DNA of 44,408 nt from JBGPEQ01 sp035518775 (GTDB lineage Bacteria; Pseudomonadota; Alphaproteobacteria; Dongiales; Dongiaceae). The notes beneath the pieces were generated by a model. The model did no database searches, was not told the origin of the DNA, and saw only the letters and a program-made list of their open reading frames with translations. The position numbers and the translations under genes are program-made. Where the stretch lies: positions 1 through 44,408 of the forward strand of contig DATIXH010000058.1 in the NCBI GenBank assembly GCA_035518775.1. Reading direction: 5' to 3'. Below, one piece after another: positions 18,492-26,971 of the stretch (its first letter is position 1; every line of letters starts with the position of its first letter).

Positions 18492-20603
18492 TCATGCCAG
18501 TCCGAGCGCTTCCTTGCGCTGCGCGGCCCAGGCCTGCGCGATGCGGTCGGCGACCATGGCGATGAGCGCCATGCTGAGACCGGCGACCGCGCCCTTGCCG
18601 GCATCGGCGTTGGTGAGCGCGTTGTAGACGAGCTGCCCCAGTTCGCGCGTGCCGACCAGCGCGGCTACGACCAGCATGGCAATGCCGAAGAGGATCGTCT
18701 GGTTGATGCCGAGCATGATCTCCGGCACGGCAAGCGGCAGCTGCACGCGCCACAGAATCTGGCGGCGCGTGCAGCCCATCGCGCGCGCGGCTTCCACGAG
18801 GTCGGGGCGTACCTGCCGGATGCCGTGCTCGGTGTAGCGGATCGACGGCACGGTGGCGTAGGACACCATGGCGAGCAGGGCGGGGAACTCGCCGACCTTG
18901 AAGAACATCACGACGGGAATCAGGAACACGAACTGCGGCATGGTCTGCAGCGTGTCGTTGATCGGCCGCAGGAACGCCGAGACGCGGTCGTTGAGCGCCG
19001 CCCAGATCCCGAGCGCGACGCCGATGGCGGCCGAGATGAAGACGGCGACGGCGCAGAGATAGAAGGAGAGCATTGCCTCGCGCCAGACGCCGTTCACGAC
19101 CATGAACAGCACGGCGAAGCAGGCGAAGATCGCCATCGGCCAGGTACCCACCTGATAGGCGAAAAGCGCCACGGCGAGCAGCGCAGCGAGCCAGGGAACA
19201 TTCACCGCGCCGAAGAAATAGAACACGCCGAGGATGAGGACCGTGAGCCCGAGTCGCCAGCCCGCTCGGCGCGTGGCAAGAACCGCGACGGCCAGGATAA
19301 GACCCCAATACACCGCAATCGCAGGCGGCGTGAGCGTGAATCCCCAGAGCTTCGGCGTCGCTACCGCGGTGATTCCATTGCGCAAGGGGAGCAGCAAGAA
19401 GAGCAGGAACTGGTCCTTTATCCAGCTCAAGAAGGCGCCGCAGGTCTGCAGGATGAAGGTGATGGCGTCGTTGAGCGCGGCGGCAGGCTGCAGCACCCAC
19501 GCATCCGGGTAGTGGCTCAGAGCCGGCAGCATCTGAGCCAGCACGACCCACGTGACCGTCACGCCGAGCGCGGTCCACTGCCGGCGATAACGCTCCCAGA
19601 ACGAGCCTTGCCGCGCCCCGACCAGGAACTGCTGTCTGGCGAAACCGCTGCTGATGCGGTCGAGCACCATGGCGATCAGCGCGATCACCAGTCCCGCCAG
19701 CAGGCTCTGGCCGAACTGCGCCTTGCGCAGGGTGCTGAGCAGCTCCCAGCCGATATCGTCGAAGCCGCCGATGACGGCGGCGATGATGACCATGCTGAGC
19801 GCCGCCATGATCGTCTGGTTCACACCGACCATGAGCGTCGGCAGGGCGGTCGGGATCTGCACCCGCCACAGCAGCTGCCGGCGCGTGCAGCCCATGATCT
19901 GGCCGGCCTCCAGCACTTCCGTCGGCACCCGCTGCAGGCCCAGCATGACGTTGCGGGTCATGCAGGGCGCGGCATAGATCATGCTGGCGATCAGGCCCAC
20001 GACCTGACCGAATCCGAAGAGGAGGAGGATCGGAATCAGGTAGGCGAAGGTCGGAACGGTCTGCATGAGGTCGAGTACCGGCAGGATGATCCGGGCCGCC
20101 GTTCTGCTCTTGAAGCCCAGCAGCCCGACGCCCGCGCCCAACAGCAGCGACAGCGGAACGGAGACGCCGACCAGCGACAGCGTCGTCATCGATTCGTCCC
20201 AATAGCCGATCACGACCATGTAGAGCAGAGATAGGGTCGAGAACGCCGCCAGGCCGGCGCCGCCGGCTGCGTAGGCCACCATGGCGACGAGGCTGATCGT
20301 CGCCGGCCAGGGCAGCCAATGCAGCAGGCCCTGCAAGCCCCACATCGGCCAGTCGAGCAGCCAGTTCACCGCCCGGAACAGCCACTTGAAGCTGTGCACG
20401 AAGACGGCCATCACGGCGTTGATCCAGTCGGAAATCGGCGGCAGCAGATCGGCCGGCAGCGCCTTCAGTCCCGGCAGCGCGCCGCTTAATACGAAGACGA
20501 CCGCACCCGTCGCCAGCACGGCGAGCCACAGCAGCATGGCGCGGTCGAGACCGGCCACACCGGCACTACCGGCGTCGTCCCGCGCGGTCTTCGCTAGCGT
20601 CAT
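18492..20603 (-). CDS. Glycine betaine/proline-type ABC transporter permease, two permease modules fused
   Basis: A 703-residue inner-membrane protein made of two ProW-like permease halves in tandem. Each half carries its own EAA loop that docks to the ATPase: EAGQIMGCTRRQLLWRVQIP in the first and EAARAMGCTRRQILWRVQLP in the second. One polypeptide could therefore supply the whole membrane channel. It lies about 100 bases downstream of the binding-protein gene in the same direction and is probably cotranscribed. No ATP-binding gene (ProV-like) follows: only about 115 empty bases separate it from the glutathione transferase gene. The ATPase must be elsewhere, or the transporter is inactive. 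The substrate is likely a quaternary amine or proline-like compound. Confidence 0.92.
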   Translation of the reverse strand: MTLAKTARDDAGSAGVAGLDRAMLLWLAVLATGAVVFVLSGALPGLKALPADLLPPISDWINAVMAVFVHSFKWLFRAVNWLLDWPMWGLQGLLHWLPWPATISLVAMVAYAAGGAGLAAFSTLSLLYMVVIGYWDESMTTLSLVGVSVPLSLLLGAGVGLLGFKSRTAARIILPVLDLMQTVPTFAYLIPILLLFGFGQVVGLIASMIYAAPCMTRNVMLGLQRVPTEVLEAGQIMGCTRRQLLWRVQIPTALPTLMVGVNQTIMAALSMVIIAAVIGGFDDIGWELLSTLRKAQFGQSLLAGLVIALIAMVLDRISSGFARQQFLVGARQGSFWERYRRQWTALGVTVTWVVLAQMLPALSHYPDAWVLQPAAALNDAITFILQTCGAFLSWIKDQFLLFLLLPLRNGITAVATPKLWGFTLTPPAIAVYWGLILAVAVLATRRAGWRLGLTVLILGVFYFFGAVNVPWLAALLAVALFAYQVGTWPMAIFACFAVLFMVVNGVWREAMLSFYLCAVAVFISAAIGVALGIWAALNDRVSAFLRPINDTLQTMPQFVFLIPVVMFFKVGEFPALLAMVSYATVPSIRYTEHGIRQVRPDLVEAARAMGCTRRQILWRVQLPLAVPEIMLGINQTILFGIAMLVVAALVGTRELGQLVYNALTNADAGKGAVAGLSMALIAMVADRIAQAWAAQRKEALGLA

Positions 20604-20704
20604 CGCTCGTTCCCGTCCGGGACGGCGGATCGCTGTCCGGAGACGAAAGGAGGTGCGGCGGAGCCGGCAGCGTCGCCGGCGCCGCCCTCGTCCATGGTCT
20701 CAGA

Positions 20705-21685
20705 TCACATCATCGCGGCGTCGACCCAGGGCTTCCAGACCGATTCGTGCTGGTCGACCCAGGCCTTCACGACGTCTTCGAGCTTCTTTCCGTCGACGTC
20801 GACCGCCTTCATCATCGGTATCTGCGTATCGTTGCTGATCTTGTAGTTCTTCAGGAAACGGTAGGCGGTCGGCCACTTGTCCTTCATGCCGGGCCAGGCG
20901 AACTTCTGCGTGCGCGGCGCCGCCAGCCCGCAATCATGGGTCTCGTTCGGGTTGATGCCCCACTTCGGGTCGTCGTAGCAGGCCTGCTCGAACTTCGGGA
21001 ACTGCACCCACTTGCCCGTGACGTCGGCGAACATGGCATGCGGCGCCCAGAACATCATGATAATCGGCTCTTTCTTCGCCACCGCCGCCTTGTACTCGGC
21101 TACGAGGTTGCCCTCGCCACCCGACGGCACCGATTGGAACGGCAGGCCCAGCGCCTTGATCATCTTGGCGCCGCGGTCGCCCCAGTCGGCCGGATAGTCG
21201 AGGAAGCGGCCGTCGGGCGAGGTGTCCGTGGTCGCGAACACGTCGGCGCACTTCTTCAGCGCCTCCCAGTTCGGCAGGCCCGGGCACAGCGGCTCGACGT
21301 AGTCGGGATAGAGCCAGCCCTCGACCGGGTCGAGACCGGCGTCGCCGATTCCCTCGATATGCCCGGCGGCGATCTCCTTCGGGAAGATGTCGCCCATATT
21401 GTTGTCCCAGATCTCTAGCGTCGCCGTCAGCGAGCCGTCGGCGATGCCGGTGGCCTGCGGATAGGAGCCGGCCGTGACATACTCGACCTTGTAGCCCATG
21501 CGGGTCAGGATCTCGCCGGCGATATAGGTCGTGATGTGCTGGCCCGTCCATTCGTTGATGGCGAGCTTGATGGGATCGGTCGATTCGGGGACGCTGCCTG
21601 CCCGCGCCTGTCCCGAAAGGGACAAGGCCGCGGCCACCGCGGCCGCACCGAGAAACAGCGATACGCGTCTTGAGATACTCAGCAT
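20705..21685 (-). CDS. ProX-type substrate-binding protein of a betaine ABC transporter
   Basis: Periplasmic binding protein of the OpuAC/ProX family, 326 residues from the ATG at 21683-21685, which has AGGGAGG 6 bases upstream. A signal peptide (MLSISRRVSLFLGAAAVAAA) ends near QARA. Family features are IKLAINEWTGQHITTYIAGE, AGSYPQATGIADGSLTATLE, EIWDNNMGDIFP, MMFWAPHAMFADV and the C-terminal DVVKAWVDQHESVWKPWVDA. Ligands of this family are held by aromatic cages that bind quaternary ammonium groups. It is divergent from the flavin oxidoreductase, with 191 bases between the two starts, which suggests uptake followed by demethylation of the same N-methylated compound (inference). Confidence 0.92.
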   Translation of the reverse strand: MLSISRRVSLFLGAAAVAAALSLSGQARAGSVPESTDPIKLAINEWTGQHITTYIAGEILTRMGYKVEYVTAGSYPQATGIADGSLTATLEIWDNNMGDIFPKEIAAGHIEGIGDAGLDPVEGWLYPDYVEPLCPGLPNWEALKKCADVFATTDTSPDGRFLDYPADWGDRGAKMIKALGLPFQSVPSGGEGNLVAEYKAAVAKKEPIIMMFWAPHAMFADVTGKWVQFPKFEQACYDDPKWGINPNETHDCGLAAPRTQKFAWPGMKDKWPTAYRFLKNYKISNDTQIPMMKAVDVDGKKLEDVVKAWVDQHESVWKPWVDAAMM

Positions 21686-21876
21686 TCCAGCCTCCCTGGC
21701 TTTTTCTTTTCGCTCGTCGAACCCGTCTGTGCGGCAGCGATGCCGCCACCGGGGCCCGTGCCGTCGCAATGGCGTGTCGATCATAGCAGGAACCGGCCCG
21801 TGTGTATGGCCCGACTTTCCGGTAGGATTCCTGCCTGTTTTCCAGGCACGACCATGATTGTCGAGTATCCGCCGCG

Positions 21877-23862
21877 ATGACCCAGCCCTTCCCGCACCTC
21901 TTTTCGGCCCTGACGCTCAACTCCAAGACTCTGAAGCATCGCCTCAACTTCGGCGCCCACACCGCCAACATGAGCCTCGACGGCTATCCTGTCGATCGCC
22001 ACCTCGGCTACTACCGCGAGCGCGCCATCGGCGGCGCCGCCATGATCGTGGTCGAGCCGGTGCCGGTGCACCACTCGAGCGTGCTGACGCGCGGCAACTT
22101 CCGCTGCGAGGACGACTCGGTCGTTCCGTATTTCCGCCGCATCACCGACGCCGTGCACGAGCACGGCACGGTCATCATGCAGCAGATGTACCACCTCGGC
22201 GCGCACGGCGACTGGGACAACGGCTTCGAGGCCAACTGGTCGCCCTCCGGCCTGCCCTCGATGCACGACACCGACGGCAGCCACGCCATGACCGAAGGCG
22301 AGATCGAGGAACTCGTTGCCGCCCACGTGCAGGCGGCGCGGCGCGCGAAGGAGGCGGGCTTCGACGGCTGCGAGCTGATGGCGGCCTACAATGCGCTCAT
22401 CGAGCAGTTCTGGTCGCCCTATTCCAACCGACGCGACGATCGCTTCGGCGGCAGCTTCGAGAAGCGCATGGCCTTCTCCGCCGCGGTGCTCGAAGGCATC
22501 CGCAAGATGGCAGGGCCGGACTTCATCATCGGAGTCGCCGTGAGCGTCGATGCCACGCGGCCGGACGTGCTGTCGCTGGAGATGCAGCAGGAGATCGCGG
22601 CCTGGCACGATGCGCGCGGCCTCTATGACTACGTCAGCATCGGCACGGGCAGCTATTTCGACTTCACCCAGATCATCCCGACCTTTCTCTACGCCGACAA
22701 GCTGGGCGCGCCCTATGCCGAAGCGGTGAAGCGGGTGGTGAAGCACGCGAAGGTGCAGGCCGAGAGCCACATCCGTACGCCCGAGAATGCCGACTACGTG
22801 ATCGCCTCCGGCCAGGCCGACATGGTCTCGATCGTGCGCGGCCAGATCGCCGATCCGCACATGGCCAACAAGGCGCGCGCCGGCCGCGCCGAGGACATCC
22901 GCCCCTGCATCTCCTGCAACCAGATGTGCTGGGGCCGACGGTCGCGCGACTATTGGATCAGCTGCCTGGTCAATCCGTCCGTGGGCCGCGAGTTCCAGTG
23001 GGGCGGCGATCGTTTCGCACCCTCGGCGGCGCCGAAACGCGTGCTGGTCGTCGGCGGCGGACCGGCGGGTCTCGAGGCCGCGCGCGTGGCCGCCGAGCGC
23101 GGCCATTCCGTCACGCTGGTCGAGGCGGCGCCGCGTCTCGGCGGCCAGTTCCGGCTCGCCGGCGAGCAGCCGCGCCGCGGCCAGATCATCGATCTCCTGA
23201 CGTGGTACGAGGCGCAGCTGAGAAAGCTGCAGGTGGTGGTGAAGCTGAACACGCCGGTCGACGCCGACGAGGTGAAGGCCATGGGCGTGGACGTCGTCGT
23301 GCTCGCCGCCGGTTCGCAGCCGGCGGCTACGGGCTATCAGCGCGGGCTGCCGACGCGCGATCGTCTCCCGGGCCTCGAGCGCGGCAACGTCTGGTCGGTC
23401 GAGGACGTGATGGGAAAGGCGGCGCGCCTCGGCCGGCGCGTGCTGCTCGTCGACGACGGCGGCAACTGGCGCGGGTGCGGCACCGCCTGGCACCTGGCCG
23501 AGCACGGCCATGCCGTCACGCTGCTGACCGCGGATCCCCTGGTCGGCCGCGACCTGCAGCGCACCTCGTCCGACTGGGTGATCCGCCCGCGCCTGCGCCA
23601 GCTGAACGTCGCCTTCATGACCGAGTCGGTCGTGCTGGAATGGCACGGCGACGCCGCCACGATTCGCGACCTGCTGACCGGCAAGGACTCGCGCCACCCC
23701 TTCGACGCGCTCGTGCTGGCGACCACGAACGTCGCAGAGAGCGTCCTTGCGGACGACCTGCGCGCGGCCGGCATCGCGTTCCAGGCGATCGGCGACTGCG
23801 TATCGCCGCGCCACGCGCCGGCGGCGATCTACGAAGGGCGGCGGCTGGGGATTGCGCTGTGA
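21877..23862 (+). CDS. FMN/4Fe-4S/FAD oxidoreductase of the trimethylamine dehydrogenase / dienoyl-CoA reductase family
   Basis: A 661-residue fusion of an Old Yellow Enzyme-like barrel (about 1-340), a 4Fe-4S motif Cys344-x2-Cys347-x3-Cys351-x11-Cys363, and a dinucleotide-binding half beginning RVLVVGGGPAGLEAARVAAE. The family includes trimethylamine and dimethylamine dehydrogenases, stachydrine and dimethylglycine demethylases and 2,4-dienoyl-CoA reductase. The Cys spacing is that of dienoyl-CoA reductase, while the segment AAYNALIEQFWSPYSNRRDD lacks the His of the trimethylamine dehydrogenase Tyr-His-Asp triad in my by-eye alignment. With the divergent betaine-type transporter, an N-demethylating role is the best guess. 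Substrate not determinable from sequence. Confidence 0.85.
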   Translation: MTQPFPHLFSALTLNSKTLKHRLNFGAHTANMSLDGYPVDRHLGYYRERAIGGAAMIVVEPVPVHHSSVLTRGNFRCEDDSVVPYFRRITDAVHEHGTVIMQQMYHLGAHGDWDNGFEANWSPSGLPSMHDTDGSHAMTEGEIEELVAAHVQAARRAKEAGFDGCELMAAYNALIEQFWSPYSNRRDDRFGGSFEKRMAFSAAVLEGIRKMAGPDFIIGVAVSVDATRPDVLSLEMQQEIAAWHDARGLYDYVSIGTGSYFDFTQIIPTFLYADKLGAPYAEAVKRVVKHAKVQAESHIRTPENADYVIASGQADMVSIVRGQIADPHMANKARAGRAEDIRPCISCNQMCWGRRSRDYWISCLVNPSVGREFQWGGDRFAPSAAPKRVLVVGGGPAGLEAARVAAERGHSVTLVEAAPRLGGQFRLAGEQPRRGQIIDLLTWYEAQLRKLQVVVKLNTPVDADEVKAMGVDVVVLAAGSQPAATGYQRGLPTRDRLPGLERGNVWSVEDVMGKAARLGRRVLLVDDGGNWRGCGTAWHLAEHGHAVTLLTADPLVGRDLQRTSSDWVIRPRLRQLNVAFMTESVVLEWHGDAATIRDLLTGKDSRHPFDALVLATTNVAESVLADDLRAAGIAFQAIGDCVSPRHAPAAIYEGRRLGIAL

Positions 23863-23875
23863 GAGTTGCGAAGAC

Positions 23876-23942
23876 GGTAAATAAAACTTAAGGTAAATCT
23901 ACAATTTACCAGGTAATTCTCGAAGAATTTACCCGATTTACA
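23876..23942. repeat. AT-rich cluster of GGTAAAT half-sites forming tandem palindromes
   Basis: This lies just after the flavoenzyme stop codon. GGTAAAT occurs at 23876 and 23892, and ATTTACC at 23904 and 23927; GGTAATT is at 23912 and ATTTAC at 23936. Two palindromes result, GGTAAAT-ctaca-ATTTACC (23892-23910) and GGTAATTCT-CGAAGAATTTACC (23912-23933), whose left ends are 20 bases apart, two helical turns. Base composition contrasts sharply with the GC-rich surroundings. It could be an operator array for the small downstream gene, a transcript-end hairpin, or a scar of a mobile element. There is no T-run for classical termination. Confidence 0.6.
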
Positions 23943-24038
23943 GGTGAAACTCATTGCGCATTAATCTCGTGATGGCACAATGTGCATCGTCGAGGGTGTC
24001 CCACGGGACATCCGTCGCATCGAAAGGACGATACACAC

Positions 24039-24326
24039 ATGGCTGACGTAGGACGCGATCTCATCAGTGCCATCAACTCGCTGGCGACGGAGATCGAGCG
24101 CGGGATCTTCATCGCGCAGGGCATCGCCGCCGGCAACATCGGCGACCTTGCGGAGGACCGCGCCCGCGCCATGCAGCGCTGCACGCAGGCGATCGCGAGC
24201 CTGCAGGCCGGCGGCGCGTCGGCGGTCCCGCGCGGCGAAATCTCGGCCGCCATGCGCCGCCTCGAAGGCATGCTCGCGCGCGAGCAGCGGCTGGGCAAGT
24301 CGCCCCGCGTCTGCGGCGTGCAGTAG
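24039..24326 (+). CDS. Hypothetical small protein
   Basis: A 95-residue protein that I do not recognise. The ATG at 24039 has GAAAGGACG about 9 bases upstream. It is predicted to be mostly helical: MADVGRDLISAINSLATEIE, an alanine-rich middle (GIFIAQGIAAGNIGDLAEDR), and RGEISAAMRRLEGMLAREQR near the end, followed by a basic tail with a single Cys. There is no signal peptide or membrane segment. It follows the palindrome cluster and converges with the methyltransferase gene, with 73 bases between their ends. Coding seems likely because of the ribosome site and the sensible amino-acid make-up; function unknown. Confidence 0.65.
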   Translation: MADVGRDLISAINSLATEIERGIFIAQGIAAGNIGDLAEDRARAMQRCTQAIASLQAGGASAVPRGEISAAMRRLEGMLAREQRLGKSPRVCGVQ

Positions 24327-24399
24327 CGCCGCAGCCGCAATCGAACGTCCCAGGCCGGAATGGTGTCGGCGCCCGACAGGGCGCCGCGGTTGAACGCGT

Positions 24400-25317
24400 T
24401 CAGCGCGGGCGCGCCTTGTCTCCAGCGGAGATCTCGGTGGTGCCGAGCGCATCGGCCAAGCGCGTGCGCGCACTGCCGGGGGCGAGGGCACGCTGCTGAC
24501 CGGCGGCCGGCGCCCAGGCGGTCAGATAGATGATCTGGAAGGTGGCGGCGAGCCGGCCGGCTCCGTCGCCGAAGCGCTGCCGATAGATCTCGTCGGCCCG
24601 CGCCGCGACCGCGCGGCTCACAGGGCGGCTCGTGCGTGCCCGCACGGCATTTGTCTCGCCCATCCCGCGCAGATCGCGCATCAGCTTGAGGATGTCCGGA
24701 TAGCTGACCGTGAGGCGGTCGCCGTCGATCACGGGCAGCGCGAAGCCGGCGCGCTGCAGCAGGCCGCCGGCGTCGCGCAGATCCGCGAAGGGCGAGAGGC
24801 GCGGGCTGACGCCGCCGGCCTCGGCCAACTCCGCCTCCATCAGCGACTGCCGCAGCTCTTGGAGCGTGTCGCCGCCGAGCATCGCCGCCAGCAGCAGGCC
24901 GTCCGGCTTGAGGCAATGCCGGATCTGCAGCAGGCAGCCCGGCAGGTCGTTGACCCAATGCAGCGACAGGTTGCTGATCACGAGATCGAAGGACTCGGGC
25001 GCGAACGGCAGCAGCTCTTCATCCGCGACGAGCGTCGCGTGCCCGTTGACCGCGGCCTGCCGCGCCATTGCCGTCGACAGGTCGCACTGCGCGAGCGTCT
25101 CGATCCCGCCGCGCCCGCGCAGCGCCGCCGCCATCTCGCCGCCGTGACAGCCGAGATCGAGCGCGCGCGGGAATTTGCGGGTGACGTCGTCCAGCCGGTC
25201 GGCCAACCGCTCGGCGACCTCGCGGAAGAGAAAGTCGTGCGCGCCCAAGTCGGCGGCCGCGCGGTCGCGATGTCGCCGCACCAGCCGGCGGTCGAACACA
25301 TTCATCGAGTCGGTCAT
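24400..25317 (-). CDS. SAM-dependent methyltransferase, NDUFAF5/BioC-like
   Basis: A 305-residue class I methyltransferase. It starts MTDSMNVFDRRLVRRHRDRA; the NVFDRRLVRRHRDRAA opening is characteristic of the alphaproteobacterial/mitochondrial NDUFAF5 group, whose mitochondrial member modifies an arginine of complex I subunit NDUFS7. SAM-binding motif I is ALDLGCHGGEMAAAL, with a His where a Gly is common; the post-motif LVISNLSLHWVNDLPGCL and LKPDGLLLAAMLGGDTLQEL are typical. The target may be a complex I subunit (inference from the family). In alphaproteobacteria this gene commonly sits divergent from comF; here two dioxygenase genes lie between them. Confidence 0.85.
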   Translation of the reverse strand: MTDSMNVFDRRLVRRHRDRAAADLGAHDFLFREVAERLADRLDDVTRKFPRALDLGCHGGEMAAALRGRGGIETLAQCDLSTAMARQAAVNGHATLVADEELLPFAPESFDLVISNLSLHWVNDLPGCLLQIRHCLKPDGLLLAAMLGGDTLQELRQSLMEAELAEAGGVSPRLSPFADLRDAGGLLQRAGFALPVIDGDRLTVSYPDILKLMRDLRGMGETNAVRARTSRPVSRAVAARADEIYRQRFGDGAGRLAATFQIIYLTAWAPAAGQQRALAPGSARTRLADALGTTEISAGDKARPR

Positions 25318-25339
25318 CGCTGCGATCCGCGCGCGAGCC

Positions 25340-26215
25340 CTAGGTGCGCGGCCCCACCGGCCGCTCGCCCTTGATGGTCGTGCGGTGCATCAGCCGGCGC
25401 TGGCCGTCATAGTCGTTGATGGCGTAGTGCATGGTGCAGCGATTGTCCCACACCGCGAGGTCGCCCTGGCGCCAGCGCAGCCGGCAGGTGAATTCCGGCT
25501 GGATGGCGTGCTCGTAGAGGAACTTCAGCAGCGGCCTGCTCTCGGCCGGCGTCATGCCCTCGAAGCGGGTGGTGTAGATCGAGTTGACGAACAGCGCCTT
25601 GCGCCCGGTCGCGGGATGCACGCGCACCACCGGATGCACGGTCTCGCGGTCCGCCTCGGGGTTGTTGCGTTCCATGGTGATGGAGCGGGAGACCGCCAAA
25701 TCCTTCGGCAAGCCCCCGACGCCGTAGGGCTTGCCCGCGTGGATGGCGTTGAGGCCGTCGAGCATGCGTCGCATACCCTGCGAGAGCGCCTCATAGGCCG
25801 CGTACATGTTGGCGAACAGGGTGTCGCCGCCATGGCTCGGCACCTCGCGCGCATAGAGCACAGAGCCGAGCGGCGGCTCCTCGAGGAAGCTGAAGTCGGA
25901 GTGCCAGGCGTTGCCGAAGGTGCTGATCTTGCGCTCGTCGGCCTCCTTCAGTACCGCGATGATGTCCGGGTACTCGTCCATATGCTTGACGTAGGGCGAG
26001 CGGCTGATCGGGCCGAAGCGGCGCGTGAAAGCGAGATGCTGTTCGGGAGTGAGGTCCTGGCCGTGCAGGAAGATGACGAGATGCTCGTGCAGCGCCCGCT
26101 CGATCGCCGCGAAGGCGGCGTCGGCCAGCGGCTGCGCCAGGTCGACACCGCCAATATCGGCGCCGAGCGCGCCCGCCATGGGGCGGATCTCGAGAGTAGC
26201 GGATGCACTGCTCAT
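25340..26215 (-). CDS. TauD/TfdA-family Fe(II)/2-oxoglutarate dioxygenase
   Basis: A 291-residue non-haem iron oxygenase that couples 2-oxoglutarate decarboxylation to hydroxylation of a substrate such as taurine, an alkyl sulfate or an aryloxyacetate. The iron triad is visible: His105 and Asp107 in WHSDFSF and His263 in CTMHYAINDY. Arg278 (RLMHRTTI) would hold 2-oxoglutarate. The opening LEIRPMAGALGADIGGVDLA is typical of the family. The start lies one base after the stop of the intradiol dioxygenase gene, so the two form an operon. The substrate cannot be assigned; co-occurrence with a ring-cleaving enzyme hints at an aromatic compound (inference). Confidence 0.92.
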   Translation of the reverse strand: MSSASATLEIRPMAGALGADIGGVDLAQPLADAAFAAIERALHEHLVIFLHGQDLTPEQHLAFTRRFGPISRSPYVKHMDEYPDIIAVLKEADERKISTFGNAWHSDFSFLEEPPLGSVLYAREVPSHGGDTLFANMYAAYEALSQGMRRMLDGLNAIHAGKPYGVGGLPKDLAVSRSITMERNNPEADRETVHPVVRVHPATGRKALFVNSIYTTRFEGMTPAESRPLLKFLYEHAIQPEFTCRLRWRQGDLAVWDNRCTMHYAINDYDGQRRLMHRTTIKGERPVGPRT

Positions 26216-26216
26216 C

Positions 26217-26864
26217 TCAGACGGCGTCTCCCAGCACGATGTCGAACGCGGCCTTCAACGCCTGATCCTCCATCTCCGGCGCCGGCAGGAACGGCACGAT
26301 CACCCGCTCGCGCGCGCTCACGTCGATGCCGTTCAGGATGCCGTCGGTCGTGTTGCGCGGCTCGCCCGCAACATACAACTGCGTGGTCAGGGAGTCGAAG
26401 CCGTTGCCGCGGATCTTGAAATGAATATGGGCCGTGCGGCCGGGATAGGGGACCGGCCTGATGGTGCGGAAGCGATAGCCGCCATCGACGGCCGTGATCG
26501 TCTGGCCATAGCCCTGGAAGCCGGCATCCTCGGCGGCCGGATTAGTGTCGCGCACGTAGTGATAGCGCCCGTTCGCATCGCATTGCCAGATCTCCACGCG
26601 GGCGCCGGGAACGGGCCGGCCATTGAGATCGAGGACGCGGCCGGCGACATGGGCGATCGTTCCGGCCGCGGCGGACGGCTGCCCAGAAACCCTGACGAGG
26701 TCGTTGTCGGAATCGAGCGGCAGGCGCAGCGGATAGAACGGGCCCTCGGTCTGCGCCGGCGTCGGCAGCAGCGCCGCCGCCGCGGACAACGGGCCGAGAA
26801 GGCCGGCTGTCGCCGCCGCGGCCATGCCGGTGAGGAGTCGTCGCCGGTCGTGCTGGATTGTCAT
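26217..26864 (-). CDS. Intradiol ring-cleavage dioxygenase, probably Tat-exported
   Basis: A 215-residue Fe(III) dioxygenase of the protocatechuate 3,4-dioxygenase/catechol 1,2-dioxygenase fold. The N-terminus DRRRLLTGMAAAATAGLLGP looks like a twin-arginine signal, so it may work in the periplasm, unlike the cytosolic pathway enzymes. Family blocks are TEGPFYPLRLP, VAGRVLDLNGRPVPGARVEI, the ligand candidates Tyr101 (GRYHYVRD), Tyr140, His146 and His148 (PYPGRTAHIHFKI), and GGYRFRTIRPVPYP. It is the first gene of a two-gene unit with the TauD-type dioxygenase. I see no downstream ortho-cleavage genes, so it is not part of a full beta-ketoadipate pathway here. Confidence 0.9.
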   Translation of the reverse strand: MTIQHDRRRLLTGMAAAATAGLLGPLSAAAALLPTPAQTEGPFYPLRLPLDSDNDLVRVSGQPSAAAGTIAHVAGRVLDLNGRPVPGARVEIWQCDANGRYHYVRDTNPAAEDAGFQGYGQTITAVDGGYRFRTIRPVPYPGRTAHIHFKIRGNGFDSLTTQLYVAGEPRNTTDGILNGIDVSARERVIVPFLPAPEMEDQALKAAFDIVLGDAV

Positions 26865-26971
26865 CGTGATGTCCCGCTCATGATGGATTCATATGGGATG
26901 CGCCGACGCGGAAATGCAGTCGTGGTGGAAGCCATTTGACAGCGGCCCGTCCTCCGGGCCGGAATCCGTTC

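Noticed and set aside
23974..23990. Possible sigma-54 promoter (TGGCAC...TGCA) before the small hypothetical gene
   Set aside because: The GG and GC pairs are about two bases too close for a sigma-54 site; the segment is better read as a short GCACA-TGTGC palindrome.
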